A stretch of DNA of 64,000 bases from contig CANMWK010000002.1 of the NCBI GenBank assembly GCA_947501615.1, positions 124,001 through 188,000 of the forward strand, in the 5' to 3' direction. The stretch is from an uncultured Tenacibaculum sp. (GTDB lineage Bacteria > Bacteroidota > Bacteroidia > Flavobacteriales > Flavobacteriaceae). Shown here in pieces: positions 43,625 to 52,785 of this stretch. A program made the translations under genes and the position numbers. Position 1 is the first letter of the stretch. The number at the start of each line of letters is the position of its first letter. The notes beneath the pieces were generated by a model. That model worked only from the letters and a program-made list of their open reading frames with translations. It was not told the DNA's origin and did no database searches.

Positions 43625-44620
43625 TTAGGCCTTAGTAACATCAATAGCACAGGTTAATTTTTCTGAAATACCAGAATGCATTCCTTGAATTACAATTTCC
43701 CAGTATAGAGAAGCATCTTCAAACTTCATGCTCCCTAATCGTTTATTTTCAGGGAATTTAAATTCAACTTCGGAACTACCTTTGCTTTTCAAAGGATATA
43801 CAGGAGATTTGTATATAGTTTCTGTGTATGTAGTAGAGGAGGTTCCTCTTCTATCGACGACTTTTTCTATAATCTGATAATGAATTTTAGCTTTACGCAA
43901 ACTAAAATTTCGAGCAGGTTTTACATTACATATAAAACCATCATTAAGGTTTACTGTTGTTAAAGTGATGCCTCCTATTTTCCTCTTTTTTATACTAAAT
44001 TGGATAAAGCTTAATATTGCAATAGCAATTAACGATAAGAAAATATGGGCAACATTAAACTCAAAATGTAGCGTGTACATGCCTAAAAGATATAAAGCTC
44101 CAATAATTAAGATCGAGTATAATAAACTCATACCATTAAAAGCTAACTTAAAATCGCGATGGCGTTCTCCTACTTTGTATTGTTCTTGTATATTAAACTT
44201 ATTAAAATATCCAGAGACTTTAGTCGAATAATCAGAAGTAAAAAAAGATTTTAAACGTGTAGCAAGTCCTCTGTCTAGTTTTTCTAAATCTTCTTCATTG
44301 ACATAAATTTTAGCTTCACAACTGTACGAAATAGTCACGTTTTTTCCTGAATACGTTTCTAAATCACTATCCGGTAAAACAAATGAAAAAGGAACTTCAT
44401 AGCTTTCATTTTGCATGATGTTTTTTCTAGTGTCAATTTTAAAGCTAATAATTTGTTTTTTAGTACTCGACATTCTTCCACGAGCCTCTAAGTATACAAT
44501 ACCATCAATATGATCAATAATTAATTGTTCTTTACTATGAATAGTAAGAACTCCATCATATTCATTAGCTTTAACAGCTCCAAAAACATTTATTGTTGCA
44601 TTTAGTATTGCAGTGCTCAT
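43625..44620 (-). CDS. Arrestin-like membrane protein
   Basis: The 331-residue protein has two beta-rich arms resembling the arrestin/Spo0M-type fold, at about 1-120 (VFGAVKANEYDGVLTIHSKEQL) and about 220-331. Two TM helices between them at about 170-190 and 192-212 (LLYSILIIGALYLLGMY and IFLSLIAIAILSFI) are unusual for this fold. Its start overlaps the stop of the upstream ATPase gene by 4 nt, so they form one operon. Fold assignment is by motif resemblance only. Confidence 0.6.
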   Translation of the reverse strand: MSTAILNATINVFGAVKANEYDGVLTIHSKEQLIIDHIDGIVYLEARGRMSSTKKQIISFKIDTRKNIMQNESYEVPFSFVLPDSDLETYSGKNVTISYSCEAKIYVNEEDLEKLDRGLATRLKSFFTSDYSTKVSGYFNKFNIQEQYKVGERHRDFKLAFNGMSLLYSILIIGALYLLGMYTLHFEFNVAHIFLSLIAIAILSFIQFSIKKRKIGGITLTTVNLNDGFICNVKPARNFSLRKAKIHYQIIEKVVDRRGTSSTTYTETIYKSPVYPLKSKGSSEVEFKFPENKRLGSMKFEDASLYWEIVIQGMHSGISEKLTCAIDVTKA

Positions 44621-45198
44621 TGGTATTTTGTATATAAATGGTTTATAATTCCTCGGTAATTATCTCCAAACTTTTTTATTAATGCAATTACATCTTGTTT
44701 GGTAAATAATGTTACAGATGCACTAGAATTTGAAGCCAAATTAAGTCTTTTATTTAATATGTTTTGTAATTGTTCAGCATCAATCCCTTTAAATCGAATT
44801 TGATAATGTGTGGTATTAGCAAGTATACAATCTATTTTTCTACTCCAATGTGTTGTATAAATAACGGCTTTCTTTTGTTTAAATAATTGTATTCTATTAG
44901 AAAAACTTAGGTGGTGAATACTATCGACAAAAACAATCTCCGAAGTATCTTTCATAACTTCATCTACCGAAGTTTCTGAATTTAAAAGATACATTGGATG
45001 TTCGTGTAATAGATGTTGTAAATATCGTAGATGACTTGTTTTTCCTCTGCCTTGTTTACCAATAAACTCAATTGCTATCGATGTACTATTTTCTATTTTA
45101 GAAATAATAGTATCTACATTAATGGTAGGTAAGATTACTTCTGGAATATCTTCATGCAAAACACCCGAAAACGGATTAAAAAGAAAATGCTCTTTCAA
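44617..45198 (-). CDS. P-loop ATPase coupled to the arrestin-like protein
   Basis: The 193-residue protein has a Walker A motif GKQGRGKT (47-54) and a Walker B-like VFVDS (89-93), then a basic sensor-type segment (THWSRKID) and a C-terminal helical domain. It has no signal peptide or membrane segment. Its stop overlaps the start of the arrestin-like gene (ATGA on the coding strand), so it is co-translated with it. Together they may sense or traffic something at the membrane; no known pathway is recognised. Confidence 0.7.
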   Translation of the reverse strand: MKEHFLFNPFSGVLHEDIPEVILPTINVDTIISKIENSTSIAIEFIGKQGRGKTSHLRYLQHLLHEHPMYLLNSETSVDEVMKDTSEIVFVDSIHHLSFSNRIQLFKQKKAVIYTTHWSRKIDCILANTTHYQIRFKGIDAEQLQNILNKRLNLASNSSASVTLFTKQDVIALIKKFGDNYRGIINHLYTKYQ

Positions 45199-45325
45199 TT
45201 CTTATAAAATTATAATTTCAAAATTATAGGAAATATAGATGACTATCAAATTAGATTGGTGGATAAAGCATATTAAATTAGTTACTATAAAGATTTTATA
45301 TAATGTTCAAAACTCAAGAATATAT

Positions 45326-46432
45326 TTATTTTGGTAATGCTGCTTTAAAATTAGCTAAATATTTTTTTGGAAATAAAATACGAGGGGTGCCTATATAATT
45401 TAAATCTAAAAAGAAAGAAGGTTTAGGATAATAACCTATGATTTCAATTTTTTTATACCTTCTTTCAAAGTTGTATTTTGTAGCACTTATTTCTAATGAA
45501 AATTGCTCATTAGTTTTGTGTTTAATCATAAAGTCTGTTCTATTAACTTTAGTGATATAATAATCAGAAGATTCAGGGAATTCTATCTTTTGTAATTCAT
45601 CATCCCAATAGTAATCCTCATGCCAAATAGATTCGCAATTAGAGCAACGAGAACTTATATGTTTAGTACTATAAATTTTAGGTAACTGTTGCTCAACTTC
45701 AGGAGTTAGGAGTTCATAATATCCTATTGTATCAGGAGCTTTAATTTTTTGCAAATGATTAAAATTATGATTGTAAAAATTATAAAAGCCATCTTTTCGT
45801 ATCACAAATCCAATAGCTTTGTCTTCTGTATTATCTATAAAATCGAAATTTACAACACTTATTTCTTCAGGAAACAAAGGTGTAAGCTCCTTATTCGTTT
45901 TTAGAATAACTACAGTTGTTTTATCAAGATATCCTTTTACAATTATGTTAGCTTTTTTATGTTCTTTATCATACAATTGTACATTTTCTATATGAGTATA
46001 TCGATGCTGGAGTTTAATTTTTGTATTTGTTTGTAGGTCTACTAAAAAAGAGTTTTTTTTATTGGAAAACACATGATGTTTTTTACCATCAATAGTAACT
46101 GAAGCTATGTATTCGCCTATCGCTTTTTGTTTTTCTCCAGTTTGTAAATTATAGATAACTTTTCCATCAAATTCAGCATACATAAAATCGTCAAATATAT
46201 TTGCAAATCTATAAGTAGGTTTTAGAATTTCATTAGATAAAGAATCCACTATTCCCCATTTTCCTTTGTGTTGAAAAGGGAATAACTTTCGGTAGCGCAC
46301 TTTTTTTTCTTCTTTTTTTTGAACAATAGTTGAGGATGTCTTTTCTGTAAGATGATTTTTGGGGTTTGTCTTTTGCTTTTCAGCACAAGAAACTAGAATA
46401 GATACAAATACAAGTAATGCGATTTTCTTCAT
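45326..46432 (-). CDS. WG-repeat lipoprotein
   Basis: The true start is at 46432, at a lipoprotein signal peptide (MKKIALLVFVSILVSCAEK, lipobox VSC); an upstream open frame lacks homology. The mature 350 residues begin with a WG-type repeat (KGKWGIVDSLSNEILKPT) and continue with many short beta-strand segments. WG repeats are common in Bacteroidota surface proteins of unknown role. It is encoded downstream of the secreted protein at 46485. Confidence 0.75.
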   Translation of the reverse strand: MKKIALLVFVSILVSCAEKQKTNPKNHLTEKTSSTIVQKKEEKKVRYRKLFPFQHKGKWGIVDSLSNEILKPTYRFANIFDDFMYAEFDGKVIYNLQTGEKQKAIGEYIASVTIDGKKHHVFSNKKNSFLVDLQTNTKIKLQHRYTHIENVQLYDKEHKKANIIVKGYLDKTTVVILKTNKELTPLFPEEISVVNFDFIDNTEDKAIGFVIRKDGFYNFYNHNFNHLQKIKAPDTIGYYELLTPEVEQQLPKIYSTKHISSRCSNCESIWHEDYYWDDELQKIEFPESSDYYITKVNRTDFMIKHKTNEQFSLEISATKYNFERRYKKIEIIGYYPKPSFFLDLNYIGTPRILFPKKYLANFKAALPK

Positions 46433-46484
46433 AATTAGAAAGCTGTTTGTTGCTTTTTGAAGGTGTTTAGTGTGAGTTATAGTT

Positions 46485-46982
46485 TTATTTTTTTTGATTA
46501 GTATGTTTATATAATTCAAAAATTCCGTAATGAAGTAATATGCCAAATACTCCAGAATTAGTAGTAAACTTTTCTTCGCCAAAAGAAATTTTTGTACCAA
46601 CTTTAGTTTTACAAATAAAAAGATTGCCACCATCGATACATTTAATATTTCCATTTTGGTGAAGTTCGGTCCAACCAAACTCTTCATAATCATTTTTCTT
46701 TTGAGAAAACTTAAAGGCACGTAAAACTTTTTTGTCCTCAATATTTAGCATGTTTTGCATCGTCCATTGATCGTTGACAGCTAACTCATATGTAGAGGAA
46801 GTATTATCATGATCAAGAATTATTTTTTGAATTTTATAAAACTGTTTTGGAGAAATACTATCCAGTACTTTTCCATAAGGCTGTAATTGATACAAACCGC
46901 TCCACTCATCTTTTGTGTTTTGGGCTGTGGTATACAGATATAAAAAAGAAGTAAGTAGGAAAAGAAGTGTTTTTTTTGTCAT
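46485..46982 (-). CDS. Secreted protein of unknown function
   Basis: The start at 46982 (MTKKTLLFLLTSFLYLYTTAQ) gives 165 residues with a signal peptide, then a beta-rich domain (DEWSGLYQLQPYGK, KNDYEEFGWTELHQNGNIK). I recognise no family. It is followed after about 50 nt by the WG-repeat lipoprotein gene on the same strand and may form an operon with it. Confidence 0.7.
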   Translation of the reverse strand: MTKKTLLFLLTSFLYLYTTAQNTKDEWSGLYQLQPYGKVLDSISPKQFYKIQKIILDHDNTSSTYELAVNDQWTMQNMLNIEDKKVLRAFKFSQKKNDYEEFGWTELHQNGNIKCIDGGNLFICKTKVGTKISFGEEKFTTNSGVFGILLHYGIFELYKHTNQKK

Positions 46983-47203
46983 AAAAATCAACTATTACTT
47001 TTTGATATGACGAATTTAAATAAAGTTGTAGCGTATTTATTAGATAACCTTAGAAATGCTATGCTTAAATCTTTATTTGTAGTTTTTTAAAGGATATTTG
47101 AGAGTATCAATTAAAACCTAATTTCGATTGCTGTGTGCTAATATTTCAATAACCAGTTGAACTTTATTGGTCTCCCTAATAGTTAAAAATATGTGTTTTA
47201 GTA

Positions 47204-48340
47204 CTATTTTTCTTCTATAATTTCTTTGATAATACCACCAAACATTGCGATACCAGTACTAATAATTTCGTTAGGAAAATCATATGATGGATTATGTAGG
47301 GGAGGCGTATTTTTTCCAGAACCTAAACCAAACATCCCAGTTTTGTAATACCTAGAAAACCAGCCAAAATCTTCGCCAAATTTGAAAGGATAATTTTGTG
47401 TTACAGTATTTAAATTCAATTGCAATGCTGTTTTTTTTATAATAGCATTACAATCAGCGTCATTTTCACTAGCAGGAAAATGTTCTAACCATGTTATTTC
47501 ATATTTTAATTTAGAGGTTGTTGTAATGTTATCAATACGTTTTAAAATTTCTTTTTTAAGAGCTGTCATTGTTGTTAAGCTCCAGGTTCTTACTGTATAG
47601 TGAAGCTCTGCATTCCCTGGAGAAATCCCATAATTAGCTTCTCCCATGTTTAAATGTACAGGGGTTAGTATTTGAAAATCATTTTGATTAGGATCAGTGT
47701 TATTCAATGTTTCAAATGCTGTAACCAATTCAGATAATCCAGATGCCGGATTAATACCATTTTGAGGTTCAGCAGCATGAGAAGTTATTCCTTGTAGTTT
47801 TAACACAAAACTTTCTACTTCAGCAGAAAAACCATTGTTCATACCAATAATAGTATTCATTTTTACACCTGGAATATTATGAAGTGCAAAAATATAATCT
47901 ATAGTTAGCGCTTTAAATTTAGGACTGTTTAACATAGCATAAGCACCTTTTCCTGTTTCCTCGGCAGATTGAAAGATCAATACTACACGGCCAGTTGTAA
48001 ATGTTTGCGTTTTCAACCAAAAAATTAACCCAGTAACTATAGCCATATGACCATCATGTCCACATTTATGAGATACACCATGGTGAATAGAATTATAATC
48101 AAAATTATTTTCCTCTACTATAGGTAATGCATCTAACTCACAACGAATTGCTACAGTTTTTCCTTGAGAACCAAATTCGTAGATCACAGCAAAACTGGGG
48201 CCTCCTATAGTAGTAATAAATTCACCAGGGAAATGTGTTGATATAAAGTCTTGAATTCGTTGCGCAGTTTGAAATTCTTGACCAGAAATTTCAGGATGCT
48301 GATGTAATTGTTTACGAAGTTGTATAATTTCTGAAACCAT
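47204..48340 (-). CDS. M20-family amidohydrolase
   Basis: The start at 48340 gives 378 residues starting MVSEIIQLRKQLHQHPEIS. The metal-binding HKCGHDGHMA segment, the EETGKGAYA motif and the long dimerisation insert match M20D aminoacylase/IAA-amino acid hydrolase-like enzymes. It hydrolyses N-acyl amino acids or peptides; the substrate is unknown. Confidence 0.92.
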   Translation of the reverse strand: MVSEIIQLRKQLHQHPEISGQEFQTAQRIQDFISTHFPGEFITTIGGPSFAVIYEFGSQGKTVAIRCELDALPIVEENNFDYNSIHHGVSHKCGHDGHMAIVTGLIFWLKTQTFTTGRVVLIFQSAEETGKGAYAMLNSPKFKALTIDYIFALHNIPGVKMNTIIGMNNGFSAEVESFVLKLQGITSHAAEPQNGINPASGLSELVTAFETLNNTDPNQNDFQILTPVHLNMGEANYGISPGNAELHYTVRTWSLTTMTALKKEILKRIDNITTTSKLKYEITWLEHFPASENDADCNAIIKKTALQLNLNTVTQNYPFKFGEDFGWFSRYYKTGMFGLGSGKNTPPLHNPSYDFPNEIISTGIAMFGGIIKEIIEEK

Positions 48341-48533
48341 AAGGATGCAATACTGTGTATACAATCAAAATTAATGAATTTACACGCCGAAATATTAGTA
48401 AGAAAAGTTAAAATCAACAACACGAGTATGTTTACCGATACAGAAGCCTTCAATTTAGTTGCTTAGCTATAGTATTGTGACTTTCCCTTAAAAAAATAGG
48501 TCTCAATTAATGAGATAAAGTTATATTTATACT

Positions 48534-49145
48534 ATGGAACTACTATTTTTTGGATTGGCCTTAGGTGCTATTATTTCGTATTTTATTTTTCAGAAGTTTT
48601 CAATTGTAAAAAGTAAAAACTTAACAGAAAGTCAATCTGTAGTATTATTAGATAAAATTAAAAAGGTAACGAAGCTAATCACAGTAGAAGGTGAGTTTGC
48701 TGAAATCTACCATCACGAAGATACCCAAGGTAAGTTTTTGGGGTTAATTTCTAGTAAGAAAAAAGCCATTATATTAATTAATGCTAAAACGCATATAGGA
48801 TTTGATTTTAGGAAAATTAAAATGGAGGCTGATACTAAAAATAAAACCATAAAACTATCTGAATTTCCAGAGCCAGAAGTACTATCCGTAGAACCAGATA
48901 TTCGTTTTTATGATATTCAAGACGGATTGTTGAATAAGTTTAATTCAGACGATCTTACAAAAGTAAACCAAGCGGCTAAAGAACATGTATTGCAAAAAAT
49001 ACCAAATAGTAATTTAATGCAAGCCGCAAATCATGAAGCTTTAGAAGCAATTGCATTGATGAAAAATTTAATTGAAGCGATAGGTTGGAAACTCGATTAT
49101 TCAGCTATAGAGTTGCCAAGTGACAATATTAAATTGTTAGAATAA
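48534..49145 (+). CDS. DUF4230 protein
   Basis: The 203-residue protein has one N-terminal TM helix (about 3-20) and the DUF4230 domain (IKKVTKLITVEGEFAEIY, FLGLISSKKKAIILINAK, GFDFRKIK). Function is unknown. It starts a run of genes on the same strand: GNAT, YjbR-like, Crp-like, DinB-like and fau. Confidence 0.88.
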   Translation: MELLFFGLALGAIISYFIFQKFSIVKSKNLTESQSVVLLDKIKKVTKLITVEGEFAEIYHHEDTQGKFLGLISSKKKAIILINAKTHIGFDFRKIKMEADTKNKTIKLSEFPEPEVLSVEPDIRFYDIQDGLLNKFNSDDLTKVNQAAKEHVLQKIPNSNLMQAANHEALEAIALMKNLIEAIGWKLDYSAIELPSDNIKLLE

Positions 49146-49543
49146 TGATCGTTATCGATAAAGATAAAACAAAACTAGATGTTCCTTTAATTCATTCGTT
49201 TATTAGCAATACTTATTGGGCAAAAGGAAGGAGTATTGAAGCAATTGAAAAGACTATTGAAAATTCAATATGTTTTGGAATGTATAAAGAAGATGAACAA
49301 ATAGGCTTCGCAAGAGTAGTTAGTGATACCGTTGTTTTTGCGTATATTATGGATGTTTTTGTACTTCCTGAGTATAGAGGTAAAGGCTATTCAAAAAGAA
49401 TAGTACAAACAATTTTAGATGATGAAGAATTAAAAAACTGTAATTCATGGGTGTTAAAAACATTAGATGCGCATGGTTTGTATGAAAAATTTGGATTTCA
49501 TCAAATTGAATTTCCTGAAAAGTTTATGGAAAAAAAGAAATAA
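49145..49543 (+). CDS. GNAT N-acetyltransferase
   Basis: The 132-residue protein has the GNAT acetyl-CoA motif FVLPEYRGKGYSKRI (about 77-91) and the C-terminal LYEKFGF motif. It transfers an acetyl group to an unknown amine substrate. The start overlaps the DUF4230 stop by 1 nt (TAATG), and its stop overlaps the next start. Confidence 0.9.
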   Translation: MIVIDKDKTKLDVPLIHSFISNTYWAKGRSIEAIEKTIENSICFGMYKEDEQIGFARVVSDTVVFAYIMDVFVLPEYRGKGYSKRIVQTILDDEELKNCNSWVLKTLDAHGLYEKFGFHQIEFPEKFMEKKK

Positions 49544-49908
49544 TGCATATAGAACAACTTCGAGAATATTGTATACGTAAAAAAGGAGTAACCGAACATT
49601 TTCCTTTTGATGAGGTAACACTTGTGTTTAAAGTAATGGGTAAAATGTTTGCTTTAATTGGTTTAGAACGCTGGGAAAACGGAGAAACGTCAATAAATTT
49701 AAAATGTGATCCGGAACGAGCTTTAGAGTTAAGAGCAGAGTTTGAAAGTGTAAATCCGGGGTATCATATGAGTAAAAAACACTGGAATACGGTAACATTA
49801 AACAACGATGTTTCCGATGATTTTGCTTTTGAATTAATAGATCATTCCTACGAATTGGTAGTGAAAGGTCTAACTAAAAAATTAAAAGAAGAGTTGAAAA
49901 GTATATAG
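49543..49908 (+). CDS. MmcQ/YjbR family protein
   Basis: The 121-residue protein has the family start LREYCIRKKGVTEHFPFD and the YHMSKKHWNTV motif. The fold is a YjbR-like DNA-binding-type alpha/beta domain; function unknown. It overlaps the GNAT gene stop by 1 nt. Confidence 0.88.
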   Translation: MHIEQLREYCIRKKGVTEHFPFDEVTLVFKVMGKMFALIGLERWENGETSINLKCDPERALELRAEFESVNPGYHMSKKHWNTVTLNNDVSDDFAFELIDHSYELVVKGLTKKLKEELKSI

Positions 49909-49926
49909 ATGCCTTAAGGAAGCCTC

Positions 49927-50463
49927 ATGGATGTAATTACAACTTTAATACATAAAATTGATGAAGAGAACCTATGGAAAGAAGAAATTACATTACCGCG
50001 TAATGCTTTCTTAAAAGAAAAAGGTAGTATAGATACAAACTTGTATTTTATTAAAAGTGGAAGCGTAAGGATTTTTTTACAAGATGAACTAGAAGAACAT
50101 ACCATTAGGTTTGGTTATAGAAACAATTTAATAGCTGCTTTAGATTCTTTTTTAAATGATTTGCCTTCAGATTTCTACATCCAAGCATTGAAAAAAACGA
50201 CGGTGAAAGTTATCACAAAAACAGCGTATTTAAATTTTATTGAAGCTACACCTCAAAACAAACAAATTTGGAATGAAATTTTAAAAAGTTTTGTGTTGCA
50301 ACAAATGGAACGTGAACGAGATATATTAACGACATCACCAATAGAACGATATCGTAGAGTACTAAAAAGAAGTCCACAACTTTTTCAAGAAATACCGAAT
50401 AAATATATAGCATCTTATTTAAGAATGACCCCAGAAACACTTTCAAGAATTAAAAAATCTTAA
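49927..50463 (+). CDS. Crp/Fnr-type regulator
   Basis: The 178-residue protein has a cNMP-binding-like beta barrel (about 20-105; NLYFIKSGSVRIF) and a C-terminal helix-turn-helix (IASYLRMTPETLSRI). The length is typical of the short Bacteroidota Crp-like family. The ligand is not obvious. It lies in the operon before the DinB-like and fau genes. Confidence 0.88.
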   Translation: MDVITTLIHKIDEENLWKEEITLPRNAFLKEKGSIDTNLYFIKSGSVRIFLQDELEEHTIRFGYRNNLIAALDSFLNDLPSDFYIQALKKTTVKVITKTAYLNFIEATPQNKQIWNEILKSFVLQQMERERDILTTSPIERYRRVLKRSPQLFQEIPNKYIASYLRMTPETLSRIKKS

Positions 50464-50513
50464 TTTGAATCAAGATTTTAAAAGTAAATAAATCAGAAAT
50501 TTGTAATAAAAAA

Positions 50514-51068
50514 ATGGAGTTAATATCAATACAATTATTACAAGATTTAGGCACACTGACAGCGCGTAATTTGAATTATGTAACACAGTTAAAAAACGAA
50601 TCGTCAACAGCTTTACACTGGAAAGCACATCCTAAAAGTTGGAGTGTGTTAGAGTGTGTAGCGCATTTAAATAGGTACGGCGATTTTTATATTCCAGAGA
50701 TAACTAAAAGAATAAATAAGTCAACACATAAGAATTCTAAAGTTTTTAAAAGTAATTGGTTAGGGCGTTATTTTAGCGAAGCGGTTTCTTATAAGGAGGA
50801 TTTAAATACGATGAAAACATTTAAATCTATGAATCCGTTACATTCCGAATTGAATGAAAGCACACTTGAAAAATTTATAGATCAGCAACATCAAATTCTC
50901 GACCTGTTGAAAAAGGCAAAAAATGTCAATTTAGATAAAACAAAAACAACAATTACAATATCTAAATTTATTAAATTAAAACTAGGAGATACATTTAGAG
51001 TTGTCATCTATCATAACGAAAGGCATATAAAACAAGCAGAAAAAGTACTGAAAAAATATAATGAATAA
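50514..51068 (+). CDS. DinB-superfamily protein
   Basis: The 184-residue four-helix-bundle protein has the DinB_2 pattern: HWKAHPKSWSVLECVAHLN, a conserved His segment and the C-terminal VIYHNERHIKQAEKVLKK, giving three putative metal-binding His. Members are thiol-transferase or metal-dependent enzymes of unknown role. Its stop overlaps the fau start by 8 nt. Confidence 0.88.
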   Translation: MELISIQLLQDLGTLTARNLNYVTQLKNESSTALHWKAHPKSWSVLECVAHLNRYGDFYIPEITKRINKSTHKNSKVFKSNWLGRYFSEAVSYKEDLNTMKTFKSMNPLHSELNESTLEKFIDQQHQILDLLKKAKNVNLDKTKTTITISKFIKLKLGDTFRVVIYHNERHIKQAEKVLKKYNE

Positions 51069-51606
51069 GCAAGAACTTCGTAAACTGTATAAACAGAAAA
51101 GAAAAAACTTAACTAGCGCACAGATTTTAAAATTAGAACAAAGTATTTACAAACAAGTTTTTGAATTTGATTTTTCTGCTGTTCAAAAGGTACATATCTT
51201 CTTACCCATTGAAAAGCAAAAAGAAATTAATACCTATCCGATTATAGATTTTTTACGTGCTAAAAACAAAAAGATTATCATCAGCAAAAGTGATTTTGCT
51301 ACCAACACACTTACGCATTACCTTTTTAATAAAAATACAACACTGCATATAAATGCATATGGAATTCCTGAACCTGTTAATGCGGAAGAAATTGCAGTAG
51401 AAGAAATAGATTTGGTTTTTGTACCATTATTAATATCAGATACACAAAATTATAGAGTAGGGTATGGGAAAGGATTTTACGATCGGTTTTTAACAGCATG
51501 TAAACAAAACGTAGTTACTATCGGGCTTAATTTTTTTGCTCCCATTTCTAGCATTACAGGTAAAAATGAATTTGATGTGCCATTACAACATATAATCTAT
51601 CCCTAA
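51061..51606 (+). CDS. fau: 5-formyltetrahydrofolate cyclo-ligase
   Basis: The 181-residue protein has the family motifs KQELRKLYKQKRKNLT at the start, and VGYGKGFYDRFL with the catalytic/ATP-binding residues near 140-151. It converts 5-formyl-THF to methenyl-THF using ATP. It overlaps the DinB gene by 8 nt. Two copies of a structured ncRNA gene face it from downstream; 6S RNA genes are often near this gene in other bacteria. Confidence 0.93.
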   Translation: MNKQELRKLYKQKRKNLTSAQILKLEQSIYKQVFEFDFSAVQKVHIFLPIEKQKEINTYPIIDFLRAKNKKIIISKSDFATNTLTHYLFNKNTTLHINAYGIPEPVNAEEIAVEEIDLVFVPLLISDTQNYRVGYGKGFYDRFLTACKQNVVTIGLNFFAPISSITGKNEFDVPLQHIIYP

Positions 51607-51633
51607 ACAAACATAAAATCGTTGAGTGTAGTG

Positions 51634-51797
51634 TAAAAATAAAGATTTGGATAATTAGTGTTTAATTATCCAAATCCATATGTCAATCGGGGGTTCTTTG
51701 ACAATACATTTTGAGCCTGTCTATGTTAATATTTTATATTTAATCGCTCCCAAATTATTAAAATGCTTATGACTCCAAATATATGTCCCTTGTTGTT
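51634..51797 (-). ncRNA. Structured small RNA, copy 1
   Basis: A 160-nt minus-strand RNA is predicted from a near-consensus -7 element TATATTTA (51809-51802) to an intrinsic terminator whose hairpin (GGATAATT and AATTATCC, extended by GATTT/AAATC) ends in a T run near 51639-51634. A long imperfect stem pairs GACAUAUAUUUGGAGUC with GGCUCAAAAUGUAUUGUC, and a smaller hairpin exposes a C-rich loop (AACCCCCGA) between UGUCAA and UUGACA. A second near-identical copy with compensatory changes lies 0.4 kb away. A 6S-like RNA is one hypothesis. Confidence 0.65.
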
Positions 51798-52029
51798 GGT
51801 ATAAATATACAATCGATGTTTTATTTTAATTTAAATTTTGGTTAAAAGTCTTTTAAGTTTCGTTGAAAGGTAATTGATTAAAGATGAGTAAATTAATATG
51901 TGTTAATTTTGTAGCAGTATTAGACGCTGTAGTAAAGAAGAAGTTTTTAGCCGAAAGCAAGTTGATGTAAGTTAGCATTACACATTGCAGACAATACTAG
52001 TATAGGATGCAGTAGATCTAAGTTTAATA

Positions 52030-52193
52030 CAAAAATAAAGGTTTGGATAATTAGTGTTTAATTATCCAAACCCATATGTCAATCGGGGGTACTTTGACAA
52101 TACATTTTGAGTCTGTCTATGTTAATATTTTATATTTAATCGCTCCCAAATTTTTAAAATGCTTATGACTCCAAATATATGTCCCTTGTTGTT
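52030..52193 (-). ncRNA. Structured small RNA, copy 2
   Basis: This copy is about 96% identical to copy 1 over about 165 nt. The differences preserve pairing: the terminator stem changes from GATTT/AAATC to GGTTT/AAACC (a compensatory pair), and the long stem changes from U-G to U-A. The promoter -7 element TATATTTA (52205-52198) is conserved, and so is a motif about 40-70 nt upstream of the start (near 52234-52260), including TTTAAGTTTCG. Duplication with preserved structure argues for function. Confidence 0.65.
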
Positions 52194-52451
52194 GATATAA
52201 ATATACAAGCAATATCTTGTTGAGTGCTAAAACTTTGGTTGAAAAGCGTTTAAGTTTCGACGAATGGTTATAAATCAAAGATAAGTAAATTAACATATGT
52301 TAATTTTTTTGAAAATAAATTTCAAGGTACACAAAATTTTTAGTCGTTAATCGTATTCTACCAAGTAGAAATCCCAAGTTCTTTGTACATGGCAAAAAAA
52401 CGCGAGTTTGATTTGAGAATGCGTTTTTAAGATTGTAAATCAAATAATTAC

Positions 52452-52572
52452 GTCATTACGATGAACGAAACATAGTGAAGTGAAGAAGTAATCTATTAAT
52501 TTAATAACGAAAATCTCGTTTTTAAGGCAAAGATTGCTTCATCCGTTTCACTCCTTCGCAATGACATTACTA
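52452..52572. repeat. GTCATTGCGA-type palindromic repeat, second copy
   Basis: CGTCATTACGATGAACG ... TCCTTCGCAATGACATTAC. Same family as 40512-40610. Confidence 0.7.
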
Positions 52573-52689
52573 TTTGTAATGGATTCAAGATAAAATTATG
52601 TCGAACTCACGTTAAAAAAAAGATGTTCAAAGGAAGCAAAGATTGTGACACTTTAAGTCCTAGTGTTCAAGTTACTTGTAGTACATACA

Positions 52690-52724
52690 TAAAAAAACCC
52701 CGAATTATATCGGGGAAATTATAT
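52690..52724 (-). terminator. Terminator after rho
   Basis: On the minus strand CCCCGATATAATTCGGGG is followed by seven T. It lies about 65 nt after the rho stop. Confidence 0.85.
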
Positions 52725-52785
52725 ATATAATGTTGCTGTAAAATAGACAAAAGCGTTAACCAATGTGTAGTTTACTTACAATGTT

